This document shows, piece after piece, positions 26,855-36,917 of a DNA stretch of 64,000 bases. The notes under the pieces are model-generated. The model did not search any database. It was not told the DNA's origin and was given only the letters and a program-made list of their open reading frames with translations. The position numbers and the translations under genes are program-made. Positions within the stretch are counted from its first letter, which is position 1; each line of letters begins with the position of its first letter. Source of the DNA: Brachybacterium sp. P6-10-X1 (GTDB lineage Bacteria > Actinomycetota > Actinomycetes > Actinomycetales > Dermabacteraceae); contig NZ_CP017297.1 in the NCBI RefSeq assembly GCF_001969445.1, positions 2,356,001 through 2,420,000 on the forward strand, written 5' to 3'.

Positions 26855-28048
26855 TCAGGCACCGTGCAGCTGGGCACGGCCGGCCTCGCTCAGCTCGGTG
26901 ATCGAGCGCGATCCCTTCGGGAAGAGCGACCCGGTCATCAGGCGGTGCAGGCCGGGCAGCGTCATCGCGCGGAAGCCCCAGCGTCGCAGCAGGAGGGTCC
27001 TCCGCGACCGTGGCAGGAACACCTCGATGACACGGCCCCGCGCCGCCTCCTGGATCCCGGTCGCCACCGGGCGCCAGCGCCGCTCGTACTCCGCCAGGGC
27101 GTCCGGCACCGCGGCCTCCGTCGCGAGCATCTCGGCCAGGAGGTGGGCCCCGGCGATCCCCAGCGAGGCGCCCTGGCCGGCGACCAGCGACACCGCACAG
27201 GCGGCGTCGCCCACCAGGGCCACCCGGGCCTCGGTCCAGCGCGGCAGGATGGTCTGGGCGACCTGGTCGTAGTACATCTCCCGCGAGGGCGGGCACCGGG
27301 CCAGCACCCGATCGGCCAGCTCGCCCAGGCCGGAGAACTCGCGGCGGATCTCCTCGCGGGCGGCATCCGGGGAGATCTCCGCGTCGGTGCGGTGCACGGT
27401 GAAGGCGGCGACCTGCCCGTCGCCGAGCCCGTACAGGCCCAGCTGACGATCGAGGGACTCAGTGAGCACGAACTGTCCGCGGACCTGCTCGAGGACCCCC
27501 TCGTCCTCGATCACGAACGCGCTGGTGCGCATCCCGAGGTCGCGCAGGTACTGCGACTCGGGGCCGAACACCGTCGAGCGGATGCGGGAGTGGATGCCGT
27601 CGGCGCCGACGATCAGATCAGGCTCGATCACGGTCCCGTCCGAGAGCACGGCCCTCTCCTCGGTGATCTCCTCGACGGTGAGGCCGTAGCGCAGGTCCAC
27701 GCCGGGCCGGAGCGCCTCGCGCAGCATCTCCTCCAGCGCCGGTCGCATGAGGGACACGATCTGTCCGTCCAGGGCTTTGACGAACACGCCATAGTCGAGA
27801 CGGACCGTCGTGCGTCCCCGGTCGTCGATGTAGCGGAACTCGCGGACCGCGCTGGCCTTGTCCCGCAGCTGAGGCTCCAGGCCCATGGCGGTGACGGCGT
27901 CGAACCCGGGGCCGGAGAAGTCGATCATGTACCCGTGACGGCGCGGGCCTGCCGCGCGCTCGACGAGGGTGACGTCCCAGCCGTGGTGGGTCAGGCGTCC
28001 GGCGAGGGTCAGGCCGGCGATGCCGGCTCCGCAGATCAGCGCTTTCAT
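26855..28048 (-). CDS. FAD-dependent monooxygenase (class A, PHBH fold)
   Basis: A 397-residue flavoprotein. It shows the three classical motifs: dinucleotide-binding GAGIAGLTLAGRL at residues 7-19, the DG motif VGADGIHSRIRS near residue 150, and the GD motif VGDAACAVSLVAGQGASL near residue 290. Such enzymes use NAD(P)H and oxygen to hydroxylate aromatic or polyketide-like substrates; some members inactivate tetracyclines or rifamycins, but nothing here fixes the substrate. There is no membrane segment. The start ATG overlaps the stop of the upstream TetR gene (ATGA), so the regulator and the enzyme are co-translated. Confidence 0.88.
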   Translation of the reverse strand: MKALICGAGIAGLTLAGRLTHHGWDVTLVERAAGPRRHGYMIDFSGPGFDAVTAMGLEPQLRDKASAVREFRYIDDRGRTTVRLDYGVFVKALDGQIVSLMRPALEEMLREALRPGVDLRYGLTVEEITEERAVLSDGTVIEPDLIVGADGIHSRIRSTVFGPESQYLRDLGMRTSAFVIEDEGVLEQVRGQFVLTESLDRQLGLYGLGDGQVAAFTVHRTDAEISPDAAREEIRREFSGLGELADRVLARCPPSREMYYDQVAQTILPRWTEARVALVGDAACAVSLVAGQGASLGIAGAHLLAEMLATEAAVPDALAEYERRWRPVATGIQEAARGRVIEVFLPRSRRTLLLRRWGFRAMTLPGLHRLMTGSLFPKGSRSITELSEAGRAQLHGA

Positions 28049-28653
28049 GAGGGCGTGCCGCCTTGGTGGGGGTGGAGGAGCTCGCGCAGCAGCGCGACGG
28101 CGTCGGTGGTCGGAAGATCCGGGTCCAGGCCTTTCTGCAGGGCGATGCCGTCCAGGGCGGCGAGGACGACGAGCGCCGTGGCGCCGGGAGCCGGGTTCTC
28201 GGCGCGTGCCAGGGCGGATTCCAGCGCGCCGCGGAAGCGCGTCAGCTGCTGGACCAGTTGCTCGCTGAGGACGGGATCCCGGGTGGCGGCGAGGTAGGTC
28301 TCGATCACCAGCAGCGAGGTGGGGTCGGCGGCGTCGAACTGCTCGAGCAGGGGCGCGAGCAGCTCCGCCGGGTCCGTGCCGTCGTCGAGCTGGGCGCGGG
28401 CTCCCTCGAGGTACTCGCTCACGCGCTCCATGGCCGCCTTCCGCAGCAGCGCCTGCAGGGACTCGAAGTGGTAGTGGACCAGTCCGGAGCGGATCCCGGC
28501 GTGGTCGGCGACGCGCCGGGTCGTCACGGCGGTCCAGCCGATCTCCGCGATCAGCGCGGCAGCGGCATCCAGCAGCCGGGCACGTGCAGCCTGGCCGCGC
28601 TCGCTGCTGGTGCGCGCCGGGGCATCGACAGATTGGTCAATCGCCTTGGTCAT
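28045..28653 (-). CDS. TetR-family regulator, co-operonic with the monooxygenase
   Basis: A 202-residue repressor. The DNA-binding domain is RARLLDAAAALIAEIGW, then TTRRVADHAGIRSGLVHYHF with the recognition helix, and the rest is helical. LVHYHFESLQALL is typical of regulators with a TetR_C-like sensing domain. ATG 28653 is preferred over an in-frame codon 36 bases upstream, because the shorter form leaves a perfect palindrome in the leader rather than in the coding region. It overlaps the monooxygenase gene by 4 bases and probably senses the substrate of that enzyme or a related toxic compound. Confidence 0.85.
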   Translation of the reverse strand: MTKAIDQSVDAPARTSSERGQAARARLLDAAAALIAEIGWTAVTTRRVADHAGIRSGLVHYHFESLQALLRKAAMERVSEYLEGARAQLDDGTDPAELLAPLLEQFDAADPTSLLVIETYLAATRDPVLSEQLVQQLTRFRGALESALARAENPAPGATALVVLAALDGIALQKGLDPDLPTTDAVALLRELLHPHQGGTPS

Positions 28654-28671
28654 ACGCCCAACTGTGGGCGT
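28654..28671. promoter_or_regulatory. Palindromic operator candidate at the tetR start
   Basis: ACGCCCA and TGGGCGT, separated by ACTG, form a perfect inverted repeat one base before the tetR start codon (read on the minus strand). Position and symmetry fit autoregulation by the TetR protein. Beyond it, two 13-base direct repeats (starting GCCCTTCCCC) lie at 28697-28709 and 28721-28733 in the likely promoter area. Confidence 0.5.
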
Positions 28672-28816
28672 CCAGGGTGCTTTCGTCAAGGGGCGGGCCC
28701 TTCCCCGGTGTCACGGGGTGGCCCTTCCCCGGTCACTCCTCGACCCGACGCCCGGGGGTCGTCGGCCGCATGACAGGATCGACGGCACCCACCCGACCAG
28801 ACGAAGGACCCTCACC

Positions 28817-30445
28817 GTGGAGACGCTCTACCATTCCGGCCGCATCCTGACGATGATCGATCAGGACGACGCCCCCGAGGCGGTGGTGGTCCGGGACGGG
28901 CTGATCGCCTTCGTCGGAGGCCTCGAGGAGGCGCGGGGGGCGCTCGGGGCCGGGGCCACCGAGGTGGACCTGGACGGGCGCACGCTGATGCCCTCGTTCA
29001 TCGACTCCCACGGGCATCTGCTGCAGCACGGGGCGCTGTCCTCGCTGGTGGATCTCGAGCATGCCGAGTCCCTCGCCGAGATCATCGCCGCCTTCCGCGA
29101 GCGTCTCGCCCAGCGTGACCCGTCGGACGGCTCCCCGCTGATCGGGGCGAAGTACGACCCGAACCTGCTGGCCGAGGGCCGCCACCCCACGCGGTACGAC
29201 CTCGACGAGGTCTCCACCGAGATCCCGGTGTTCGCGCTCCACCGCAGCATGCACGTCGCCGTCGGCAACTCCGCGCTGGTCGAAGGGGCCGGGCTCACCG
29301 CCTCCACCCCCGATCCCGAGGGCGGACGCTTCGGCCGCACCGCCGACGGCACCCCCGACGGCTACGTCGAGGAGCACCCGGCCATGGCCGCGTTCATGCC
29401 CGTCCTGGACCCCGATGGGACCGGCGGCCTGCTGCCCGGCGGCGCATCGGACCCCGCGCAGGCGGTGCGGCTGGCGGCGGAGGACTACCTGCGCCACGGC
29501 ATCACCACCGCCCAGGAAGGCGCCGCCGACCCCACCACCGTGAACGGCCTGGTGGCCGCCGCCCGTGCCGGAGACGTCGCGCTCGACGTGGTCGTCTACC
29601 CCGTCGTCCAGACCGGCACCACCGTGTACGACTCCCACCCCGAGCTCGCCGGGGACTACGTCGGCCGACTGCGGCTCGGCGGCTACAAGATGATCCTCGA
29701 CGGCTCTCCGCAGGCTCGATCGGCCTGGATGAGCGAGCCCTACGAGCCCGTGCCCGGCGACGAGGATCCCGGCTGTGCCTACCCGATCCACACCCCCGTC
29801 GAGGTCGAGGAGTTCACGCGCGCGGTCGCCGAGCAGGGCCGCCAGCTCATCGTCCACTGCAACGGGGACGCCGCCGCGGAGCTGTGGGTCTCCACGGTCG
29901 AGCGCGTCGGCGCCGAGCACCCGAGGCTGCTTCAGGCCCGCCCGGTGATGATCCACGCCCAGACCGTCCGCGATGACCAGCTGGACCGGATGGCCCCGCT
30001 GGGGATGATCGCCTCGATCTTCTCCGTGCACACCTGGTTCTGGGGAGATGTTCACCTGCGCAACTTCGGACCCGTTCGCGGCCGCCGCGTCTCCCCCGCC
30101 CGCTCCGCGCTGGACCGCGGTGTGCGCGTCACGCTGCATCAGGACTCCCCCGTCACGCCCCCGGACATGCTGCTGTCGGTCTGGGCGGCCGTGAACCGCA
30201 TCAGCCGCGCCGGCCGCCCTGTCGGCCTCGAACAGCGCATCTCCACCTGGGAGGCACTGCGCGCCGTCACCACCGACGCCGCCTATCAGTACGGCGAGGA
30301 GGACACCAAGGGACTGCTGCGCGAGGGCATGCGCGCCGATCTGGTGATCCTGTCAGCTGACCCTCTGGCGACCGTGTCGCAGGAGCTGCGGGACATCGAG
30401 GTGCTGGCGACGATCAAGGACGGGGCGGTCGCGTACGAGGCGTGA
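28817..30445 (+). CDS. Amidohydrolase, YtcJ-like (Amidohydro_3)
   Basis: A 542-residue metal-dependent hydrolase. The signature FIDSHGHLLQHG near residue 60 carries the His-x-His metal pair; SMHVAVGNSAL, GYKMILDGSPQARSAWM, the mid-domain QLIVHCNGDAA and the late HQDSPVTPP are all typical of the YtcJ/N-substituted formamide deformylase-like branch. It is expected to hydrolyse C-N bonds of small molecules in the cytoplasm. The start is GTG 28817, with AAGGA 8 bases upstream. Its last 364 bases occur again, altered, at 31418-31785. The natural substrate is not evident. Confidence 0.85.
   Translation: METLYHSGRILTMIDQDDAPEAVVVRDGLIAFVGGLEEARGALGAGATEVDLDGRTLMPSFIDSHGHLLQHGALSSLVDLEHAESLAEIIAAFRERLAQRDPSDGSPLIGAKYDPNLLAEGRHPTRYDLDEVSTEIPVFALHRSMHVAVGNSALVEGAGLTASTPDPEGGRFGRTADGTPDGYVEEHPAMAAFMPVLDPDGTGGLLPGGASDPAQAVRLAAEDYLRHGITTAQEGAADPTTVNGLVAAARAGDVALDVVVYPVVQTGTTVYDSHPELAGDYVGRLRLGGYKMILDGSPQARSAWMSEPYEPVPGDEDPGCAYPIHTPVEVEEFTRAVAEQGRQLIVHCNGDAAAELWVSTVERVGAEHPRLLQARPVMIHAQTVRDDQLDRMAPLGMIASIFSVHTWFWGDVHLRNFGPVRGRRVSPARSALDRGVRVTLHQDSPVTPPDMLLSVWAAVNRISRAGRPVGLEQRISTWEALRAVTTDAAYQYGEEDTKGLLREGMRADLVILSADPLATVSQELRDIEVLATIKDGAVAYEA
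30082..30445. repeat. Direct repeat, copy 1 (3' end of the amidohydrolase gene)
   Basis: This segment encodes the last 120 or so residues of the amidohydrolase and is nearly identical to 31418-31785. The offset is 1336 bases at the start and 1340 at the end, because copy 2 has one base inserted internally and three more near the stop. The two copies bracket the hepT-mntA pair. Differences are scattered single bases, so the duplication is not brand new. Confidence 0.85.
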
Positions 30446-30593
30446 GGTGCGCCATCACCGGCTTCCAGGCGCCCAGAAGACACCCGGTTCAGTGGGCGGG
30501 AACTGACCATCTTGTCCTGCTCTCGCTCGTGCCACACAAGGTCTCGCCCCCGAATGGGCCACGGCGGTGCTGAGATAGCTGGGGCGGGCCGGC

Positions 30594-30935
30594 TCAACGC
30601 CGGGGCGCACCTGGGGCGCGCAGCGCCTCGGCCAGCGGCGGCAGATGGGTCTCGATGACGTCGCGGACGACATCGACATCGACCCCGAAGTAATGATGCA
30701 CGAGGATGTTCCGGAAGCCTCGGATCTGCGGCCAGGCGATCTCAGGGTGCGCGTCGGTGATCTCCGACGGCAGGTGGTTCGCGGCCTCACCGATGATCTG
30801 GAGATTGCGCTCGATGGCGTCCTCGGCCATCTCGATGAGGTCCGCGTCATCATCGTCGAGCGCGGCGGAATACCGCCGGCAGCGGTCGATCGCCTCCAGG
30901 ATGTCGGAGATCCTCTGGTCGGGGCCGCGGCTCAC
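30594..30935 (-). CDS. hepT: HEPN-domain RNase toxin (HepT)
   Basis: A 113-residue DUF86-type HEPN protein. The catalytic RNase motif R-x4-H-x-Y is present exactly, as R75 to H80 and Y82 in RNILVHHYF. The rest is a four-helix bundle with IGEAANHLP, typical of HepT. In type VII systems HepT cuts RNA unless the Tyr of this motif is AMPylated by MntA. The start is GTG 30935, overlapping the mntA stop by 4 bases (GTGA), so antitoxin and toxin are coupled with the antitoxin made first. Length and motif spacing are normal, so the toxin is likely functional. Confidence 0.88.
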   Translation of the reverse strand: MSRGPDQRISDILEAIDRCRRYSAALDDDDADLIEMAEDAIERNLQIIGEAANHLPSEITDAHPEIAWPQIRGFRNILVHHYFGVDVDVVRDVIETHLPPLAEALRAPGAPRR

Positions 30936-31261
30936 AGCGCGACCGCGTCCTCGAGGGCCCGGGCCGAGATCGGCCGCTTGAGCAACTGCGCCGGGAACAC
31001 GTCGATGTCGTCACGACCGAACAGGGCCCGGGTCTCCTCCATGAGCCCGGAAGCCCGCATGAGCAGGTTCCCGTCGACTGGGTCCATCTCGACGAGGATG
31101 TCGATGTCGCTGCCGGCCCTCGCGGTGCCGCGCGCGACGGAACCGAAGAGCCTCGGGCCCGTCGCCCCGTACTTGGCCAGAAGCGCATGGAACTCGTCGC
31201 GGCGCGCATCGAGGAGCTCGCGCAGGGCGAGCGTCTCGGGCGTCACGGCGGTCTCGGTCAT
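30932..31261 (-). CDS. mntA: MNT-domain nucleotidyltransferase antitoxin (MntA)
   Basis: A 109-residue minimal nucleotidyltransferase. The GS-x10-D-x-D motif is exact: Gly40-Ser41, then Asp52 and Asp54 in GSDIDILVEMD. In the known MntA-HepT pairs this enzyme transfers AMP from ATP to the toxin tyrosine and silences it. The start ATG 31261 has GGAGGC just before it. Residues 1-30 are helical. Located upstream of hepT in the same operon, inside the interval bracketed by the two amidohydrolase fragments, it probably arrived together with hepT as one mobile unit. Confidence 0.88.
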   Translation of the reverse strand: MTETAVTPETLALRELLDARRDEFHALLAKYGATGPRLFGSVARGTARAGSDIDILVEMDPVDGNLLMRASGLMEETRALFGRDDIDVFPAQLLKRPISARALEDAVAL

Positions 31262-31417
31262 GCCTCCAGGATACCGGCGCAGCGTCGCGACGGTCCACGG
31301 CGGAGGAGAGCGCACGCGGCGTCGTCCGCCGCTCCACTCACCACGGTGCGACATCAGCTGCGCGACAGCACCCCATCACCTCTCCTCCGTCGCTTCCCTT
31401 TTATTCTTTATGGTTCC

Positions 31418-31785
31418 CCGCCGCGTCTCCCCCGCCCGCTCCGCGCTGGACCGCGGTGTGCGCGTCACGCTGCACCAGGACTCCCCCGTCACGCCCCCGG
31501 ACAGGCTGCTGACGACCTGGGCGGCCGTGAACCGCATCAGCCGCGCCGGGAACCCCCGTCGACCTCGAACAGCGCATCCCCACCTGGGAGGCACTGCGCG
31601 CCGTCACCACCGACGCCGCCTACCAGCACGGCGAGGAGGACACCAAGGGACTGCTGCGCGAGGGCATGCGCGCCGATCTGGTGATCCTGTCAGCGGACCC
31701 CCTGGCGACCGTGCCGCAGGAGCTGCGGGACATCGAGGTGCTGGCGACGATCAAGGATGGGGAGGTCGCGTACCGTCGGGCGTGA
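31418..31785 (+). pseudogene. Truncated, frameshifted second copy of the amidohydrolase 3' end
   Basis: Nearly identical to 30082-30445 but without the first 420 or so codons. The frame is broken by one extra base near 31549 (GCCGGGAACCCCC against GCCGGCCGCCC in the intact gene), and the end is changed by three added bases before TGA 31783-31785. It has no start or ribosome site of its own; the DNA just before it (31399-31411) is A/T-rich. It is a relic of a duplication around hepT-mntA rather than a working gene. Confidence 0.85.
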
Positions 31786-31818
31786 CGCTCGTCAGCTGCT
31801 GATCAAGGAGGAACGGCC

Positions 31819-32334
31819 GTGACCACGATCGACTTCGGGGGCGAGACGCCTCAGGTGCCCGAGAGCGCCTGGGTGGCGCCGACCGCCACGCTGATCGGGA
31901 AGGTGACGTTGAGCAGGGACTCGAGTGTGTTCTACACCAGCGTGCTGCGCGGAGACATCGACGCGATCACGATCGGCGAGGGCAGCAACCTCCAGGACGG
32001 CTGCGTCGCCCACACCGACGCCGGCTACCCCGTGGTGGTCGGCACCGGGGTCTCGGTGGGTCACCGGGCCGTGCTGCACGGCTGCACCATCGAGGACGAC
32101 GCCCTGATCGGGATGGGGGCCGTGGTGCTCAACGGCGCCCGCGTCGGCGCCGGGTCCCTGGTGGCCGCCGGCGCCGTGGTCACCGAGGGCATGCAGATCC
32201 CGCCCGGCTCCCTGGTCGTCGGGGTCCCCGCCAGGATCCGGCGGGAGCTCGACGACGAGGCCCGGGAGGGGCTGCGGGAGAACGCTCGGATCTATGTGGA
32301 GCTGGCGGCCCGGCATCGGGAGGCCACGGCCTGA
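31819..32334 (+). CDS. Gamma-carbonic-anhydrase-like left-handed beta-helix protein (PaaY/CaiE type)
   Basis: A 171-residue protein built of hexapeptide repeats, seen as I-G-x-x-S/T-V runs such as TLIGKVTLS, VFYTSVLRGD and VVVGTGVSVGH. Three candidate zinc histidines are in CVAHTDAG, VSVGHRAV and LHGCTI, as in gamma carbonic anhydrases. Family members are homotrimers; some hydrate carbon dioxide, others (PaaY) are thioesterases. GTG 31819 is preceded by a strong AAGGAGG. It starts 33 bases after the amidohydrolase relic and probably once followed the intact gene as an operon partner. Enzymatic role is not resolved. Confidence 0.88.
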   Translation: MTTIDFGGETPQVPESAWVAPTATLIGKVTLSRDSSVFYTSVLRGDIDAITIGEGSNLQDGCVAHTDAGYPVVVGTGVSVGHRAVLHGCTIEDDALIGMGAVVLNGARVGAGSLVAAGAVVTEGMQIPPGSLVVGVPARIRRELDDEAREGLRENARIYVELAARHREATA

Positions 32335-32447
32335 GGACGGCGAGGTCGCCCACCAGGCGTGAGCAGCGCTGCCGACCGCCGCTCACGGCACACCGGGACC
32401 GCACGACGGAAGGCCGTCGAGCCGTCGCAGCCCCGGACCCGGCCGCA

Positions 32448-34285
<1,838 letters not shown>

Positions 34286-34316
34286 CCACCCTCCACCCCA
34301 CCGGAAGGATCCCCCG

Positions 34317-34481
34317 ATGTGCCGAGCCGCCACTTGCCGCACCTGCGGAAAGACCACCTGGGCCGGATGCGGCCGTCACGTCGATCAGGTGATGCAGGAT
34401 GTCCCGACCGGCGAGCGCTGCCCCGGTCACGCCGACGCCACCCCCACCAAGGGGTTCTTCGCCCGACTGCTGGGGCGCTGA
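34317..34481 (+). CDS. Small Cys-rich protein, probable zinc ribbon
   Basis: A 54-residue protein beginning MCRAATCRTCGKTTWAGCG. Six cysteines (positions 2, 7, 10, 18 and later in GERCPGH) and the His after GCGRH could bind one zinc. Very similar short proteins occur in many actinomycetes, judged from memory, but no function is established. ATG 34317 follows GGAAGGA. It starts 31 bases after the CstB-like gene and may be cotranscribed with it, so a redox or sulfur-stress link is possible. The protein ends in a basic helix FFARLLGR. Confidence 0.7.
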   Translation: MCRAATCRTCGKTTWAGCGRHVDQVMQDVPTGERCPGHADATPTKGFFARLLGR

Positions 34482-34485
34482 GGCG

Positions 34486-34500
34486 GGCGGCATTGCCGCC
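34486..34500. terminator. Hairpin after the CstB operon
   Basis: GGCGGC and GCCGCC with a three-base loop follow the stop of the small Cys-rich gene by four bases. It is a compact G/C stem without a T-run, plausible as the operon's end. Confidence 0.45.
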
Positions 34501-34766
34501 GCCCCGCTGGCCGGTACGCCCCCGGACGACTGCGAAGGCTCACGGTGCCCCAGCTGCGGCGCTGAGCCCCGCAGCCGCACATCGTGCCCCGGGTCGTCCC
34601 GGGCGGACCAGCCGGTGATCCCGTCCTCCCCGGCCCGCCGGAGCTCGGCGCAGCCCTCCCGCATCGCCGCCGCGCGCTCCGCGCTGTGCCGGGGCCGGCT
34701 CTCGAGCACCCGGAGCATTCGGGCGCGACAGGAGACCTACAACGTGAGAAGCAACAGACGGCAACC

Positions 34767-34788
34767 GCTGGTACAGCGCTGTACCAGC
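34767..34788. promoter_or_regulatory. Perfect 22-base palindrome, LacI-type operator candidate
   Basis: The left arm GCTGGTACAGC is followed directly by its exact reverse complement. Length, even symmetry and central GC fit operators of LacI-family regulators, and a LacI gene closes this operon at 40372. The site lies 166 bases before the first permease start. Confidence 0.65.
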
Positions 34789-34954
34789 CATGAGTATTTC
34801 GAGGGCCGGGCCACGAAACGGACGGGCCGTACCGCTGATCGACATCGTCGTGCGATCAGGTGCCGCGCGCTCACGTGTCGGCGACCGGGCAGGAAAGCTT
34901 CCGTCTACCGATGCCCCGCACGATGTCGAGCGGTGCACAGGAGGAGCCGTACTC

Positions 34955-35968
34955 ATGACCGTCGACCTCGACCGTCGCATCCCCCCTGACCCCGACCAGC
35001 CCCCTGACACCCCCCCGGAGGAGGACCCGTCGCCGCGTCCCCTGGAGCGCCGGGCACCGCAATCGCTGTGGCGGCGCATCCTCCGCGATCGGACCGTCCT
35101 ACTGCTTGCCGTCCCCGGCATGGTGATCCTCTTCGCCTTCCAGTACTACCCGCTGCTCGGCAACGTCATCGCCTTCCAGGATTTCCGTCCCTTCCTGGGC
35201 ATCGGCGAGAGCCTCTGGGTCGGCTTCCAGAACTTCAGCATCCTGGTCAGCAACGACCCCGCGTTCCTGAACGCTCTGTGGAACACGTTGATCCTGACGC
35301 TCATCCAGTCCGTCTTCGTCTTCCCCATCCCGATCGTCCTCGCCCTGATCCTCAACAGCCTCCTCTCCAACAAGCTGCGGCAGACCATCCAATCGATCCT
35401 CTACTTGCCCCACTTCCTGTCGTGGGTGATCGTCGTCGCGGTGTTCCAGCAGGTGCTCGGCGGATCGGGCATGATCAACAACTTCCTGCGCGCGAACGGC
35501 CTGGAGACCCTCCACATCATCGGCAATGCCGAGATCTTCAAGCTGCTCCTGACCTCCCAGGTGATCTGGAAGGACACGGGATGGGCGACGATCCTGTTCC
35601 TCGCGGTCCTGGCCGGGATCGATCGCAGCCTCTACGAGGCCGCAGCGGTCGACGGTGCCTCGCGATTCCGGCAGATGTGGCACGTGACCCTCCCGGGGAT
35701 GCGGCCCATCATCATCCTGCTGTTCATCCTGCAGCTCGGTAATTCGCTGAGCGTCGGATTCGAGCAGATCATCCTTCAGCAGCAGGCCGTCGGTATCGAC
35801 GCGAGCGAAGTGCTGGACACCTACGTCTACAACGAGGGCATCGCCGGTGGCCAATGGGGCACGGCGGCCGCCGTCGGCCTCGTCAAGAGCGCCGTGGGGC
35901 TCGTCCTCGTCCTCTCCGCGAACAAGCTCGCCCATGCCTTCGGCGAGCAGGGGGTGTACAAGGCATGA
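34955..35968 (+). CDS. Carbohydrate ABC importer permease (LplB/YtcP-partner type)
   Basis: A 337-residue membrane protein. A Pro-rich cytoplasmic N-terminus of about 45 residues is followed by about six helices. LPHFLSWVIVVAVFQQVL and the EAA loop (YEAAAVDGASRFRQMWHVTLPGM) are hallmarks of the LplB branch, which imports oligosaccharides and works with large binding proteins. QYYPLLGNVIAFQDF is also typical of this branch. ATG 34955 has GGAGGA 9 bases upstream. It overlaps the second permease gene by 4 bases (ATGA). A perfect palindrome lies in the promoter area. The partner ATPase is not in this cluster and is probably a shared one elsewhere. Confidence 0.9.
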   Translation: MTVDLDRRIPPDPDQPPDTPPEEDPSPRPLERRAPQSLWRRILRDRTVLLLAVPGMVILFAFQYYPLLGNVIAFQDFRPFLGIGESLWVGFQNFSILVSNDPAFLNALWNTLILTLIQSVFVFPIPIVLALILNSLLSNKLRQTIQSILYLPHFLSWVIVVAVFQQVLGGSGMINNFLRANGLETLHIIGNAEIFKLLLTSQVIWKDTGWATILFLAVLAGIDRSLYEAAAVDGASRFRQMWHVTLPGMRPIIILLFILQLGNSLSVGFEQIILQQQAVGIDASEVLDTYVYNEGIAGGQWGTAAAVGLVKSAVGLVLVLSANKLAHAFGEQGVYKA

Positions 35969-36917
35969 CCATCCGCATCGACGACGACCCCGCACAGCCC
36001 ACCGGAAACCCCCGACCCCGCCGACAGGCGTCCCGCTCCCCCGGGATCCGGGACGGCGCCGGTCCCGTGGAGAAGACGCTCAAAGCAATCATCCTCCTCA
36101 TCGCCTGCGCCATGGTGGTCGTCCCCTTCATCGGGATCATCTCCACGAGCATCGCACCGGCCGATCAGGTCACCGAGGCCGGAGGGTTCGTGCTCTTCCC
36201 CGGGACATCGACCTCACCGCCTACCAGTCGATCCTCTCCGGCGGCGTCGTCACCCGAGCACTCCTGGTCAGCATCTTCGTCACCGGGGTCGGAACGCTGA
36301 TCAGTCTCATCCTGACCTCGACCCTGGCCTGGGCACTGTCCCGCCGCGGCACCGTTGCCAACAAGCAGATGCTGCTGCTCGTGCTGGTCAGCCTCCTGTT
36401 CGCCCCCGGACTGATCCCCACCTATCTGGTGGTGCGACAGTTCAACCTCATCGACAGCCTCTGGGCCCTGATCCTCCCCACCGCGGTCAGCGCCTTCAAC
36501 GTCATCGTCGTGCGCGCATTCTTCGTGAACCTGCCCGAGGAGCTGATCGATGCCGCCCGCATCGACGGCGCCTCCGAGTGGCAGATCTTCCGCCGCATCG
36601 CCCTGCCCCTGTCGAAGGCCGTGCTCGCCGTGGTCGGGCTCTTCTACGGGGTCGGCTACTGGAACGCCTTCTTCAACGCCCTGCTCTACCTCAACGACGC
36701 CTCGAAATGGCCCCTGCAGATGGTGCTGCGCACCTACGTCATCAACGGGACCGAGATGGGCACGGCGGAGATGGGCCAGGCGGTCGAAGCCGCGCCGCCC
36801 CAGACCACGATCCAGATGGCGATCCTCGTCATCTCCATCGTCCCCATCGTCATCGTCTACCCCTTCCTCCAGCGTCACTTCACCAAGGGCGTCCTCACCG
36901 GCGCCGTGAAGGGATGA
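35965..36917 (+). pseudogene. Second carbohydrate ABC permease, broken by a one-base frameshift
   Basis: The gene starts at ATG 35965 and reads well for about 79 codons (helix KAIILLIACAMVVVPFIGI, then GGFVLFPG). The frame then shifts at a CCCC-GGG run near 36197-36204 and the expected continuation DLTAYQSILSGGVVTRALL is found in the next frame, running to TGA 36917. That second part has the usual five helices and the EAA loop DAARIDGASEWQIFRRIALP. One base added or removed in the run would restore a 317-residue LplC/YtcP-type permease. This is either a real inactivating mutation or a sequencing error in a homopolymer. If real, the importer is dead. Confidence 0.88.

Larger units (their letters stand above)
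34482..34954. other. 473-base spacer before the glycan uptake operon
   Basis: Apart from the hairpin at 34486-34500 and the perfect palindrome at 34767-34788, I see nothing I can call. Open frames here on both strands are rich in Arg, Pro and Ser and lack a ribosome site plus plausible start. The last 170 bases are less G/C-rich and should contain the promoter of the transporter operon. Confidence 0.5.

Noticed and set aside
31187..31684. A plus-strand frame overlapping mntA and the amidohydrolase relic
   Set aside because: Its first part is antisense to mntA and its second part is the relic in a wrong frame.
34399..34989. Open frames in the spacer between the small Cys-rich gene and the first permease
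   Set aside because: The products are Arg/Ser/Pro-rich and unlike any family; the frame overlaps the palindrome and the permease start.
36190..36210. Programmed ribosomal frameshift in the second permease gene
   Set aside because: No slippery heptamer, stem or Shine-Dalgarno-like stimulator is visible around the break, and permeases of this family are not known to use frameshifting. A mutation or sequencing error is simpler.
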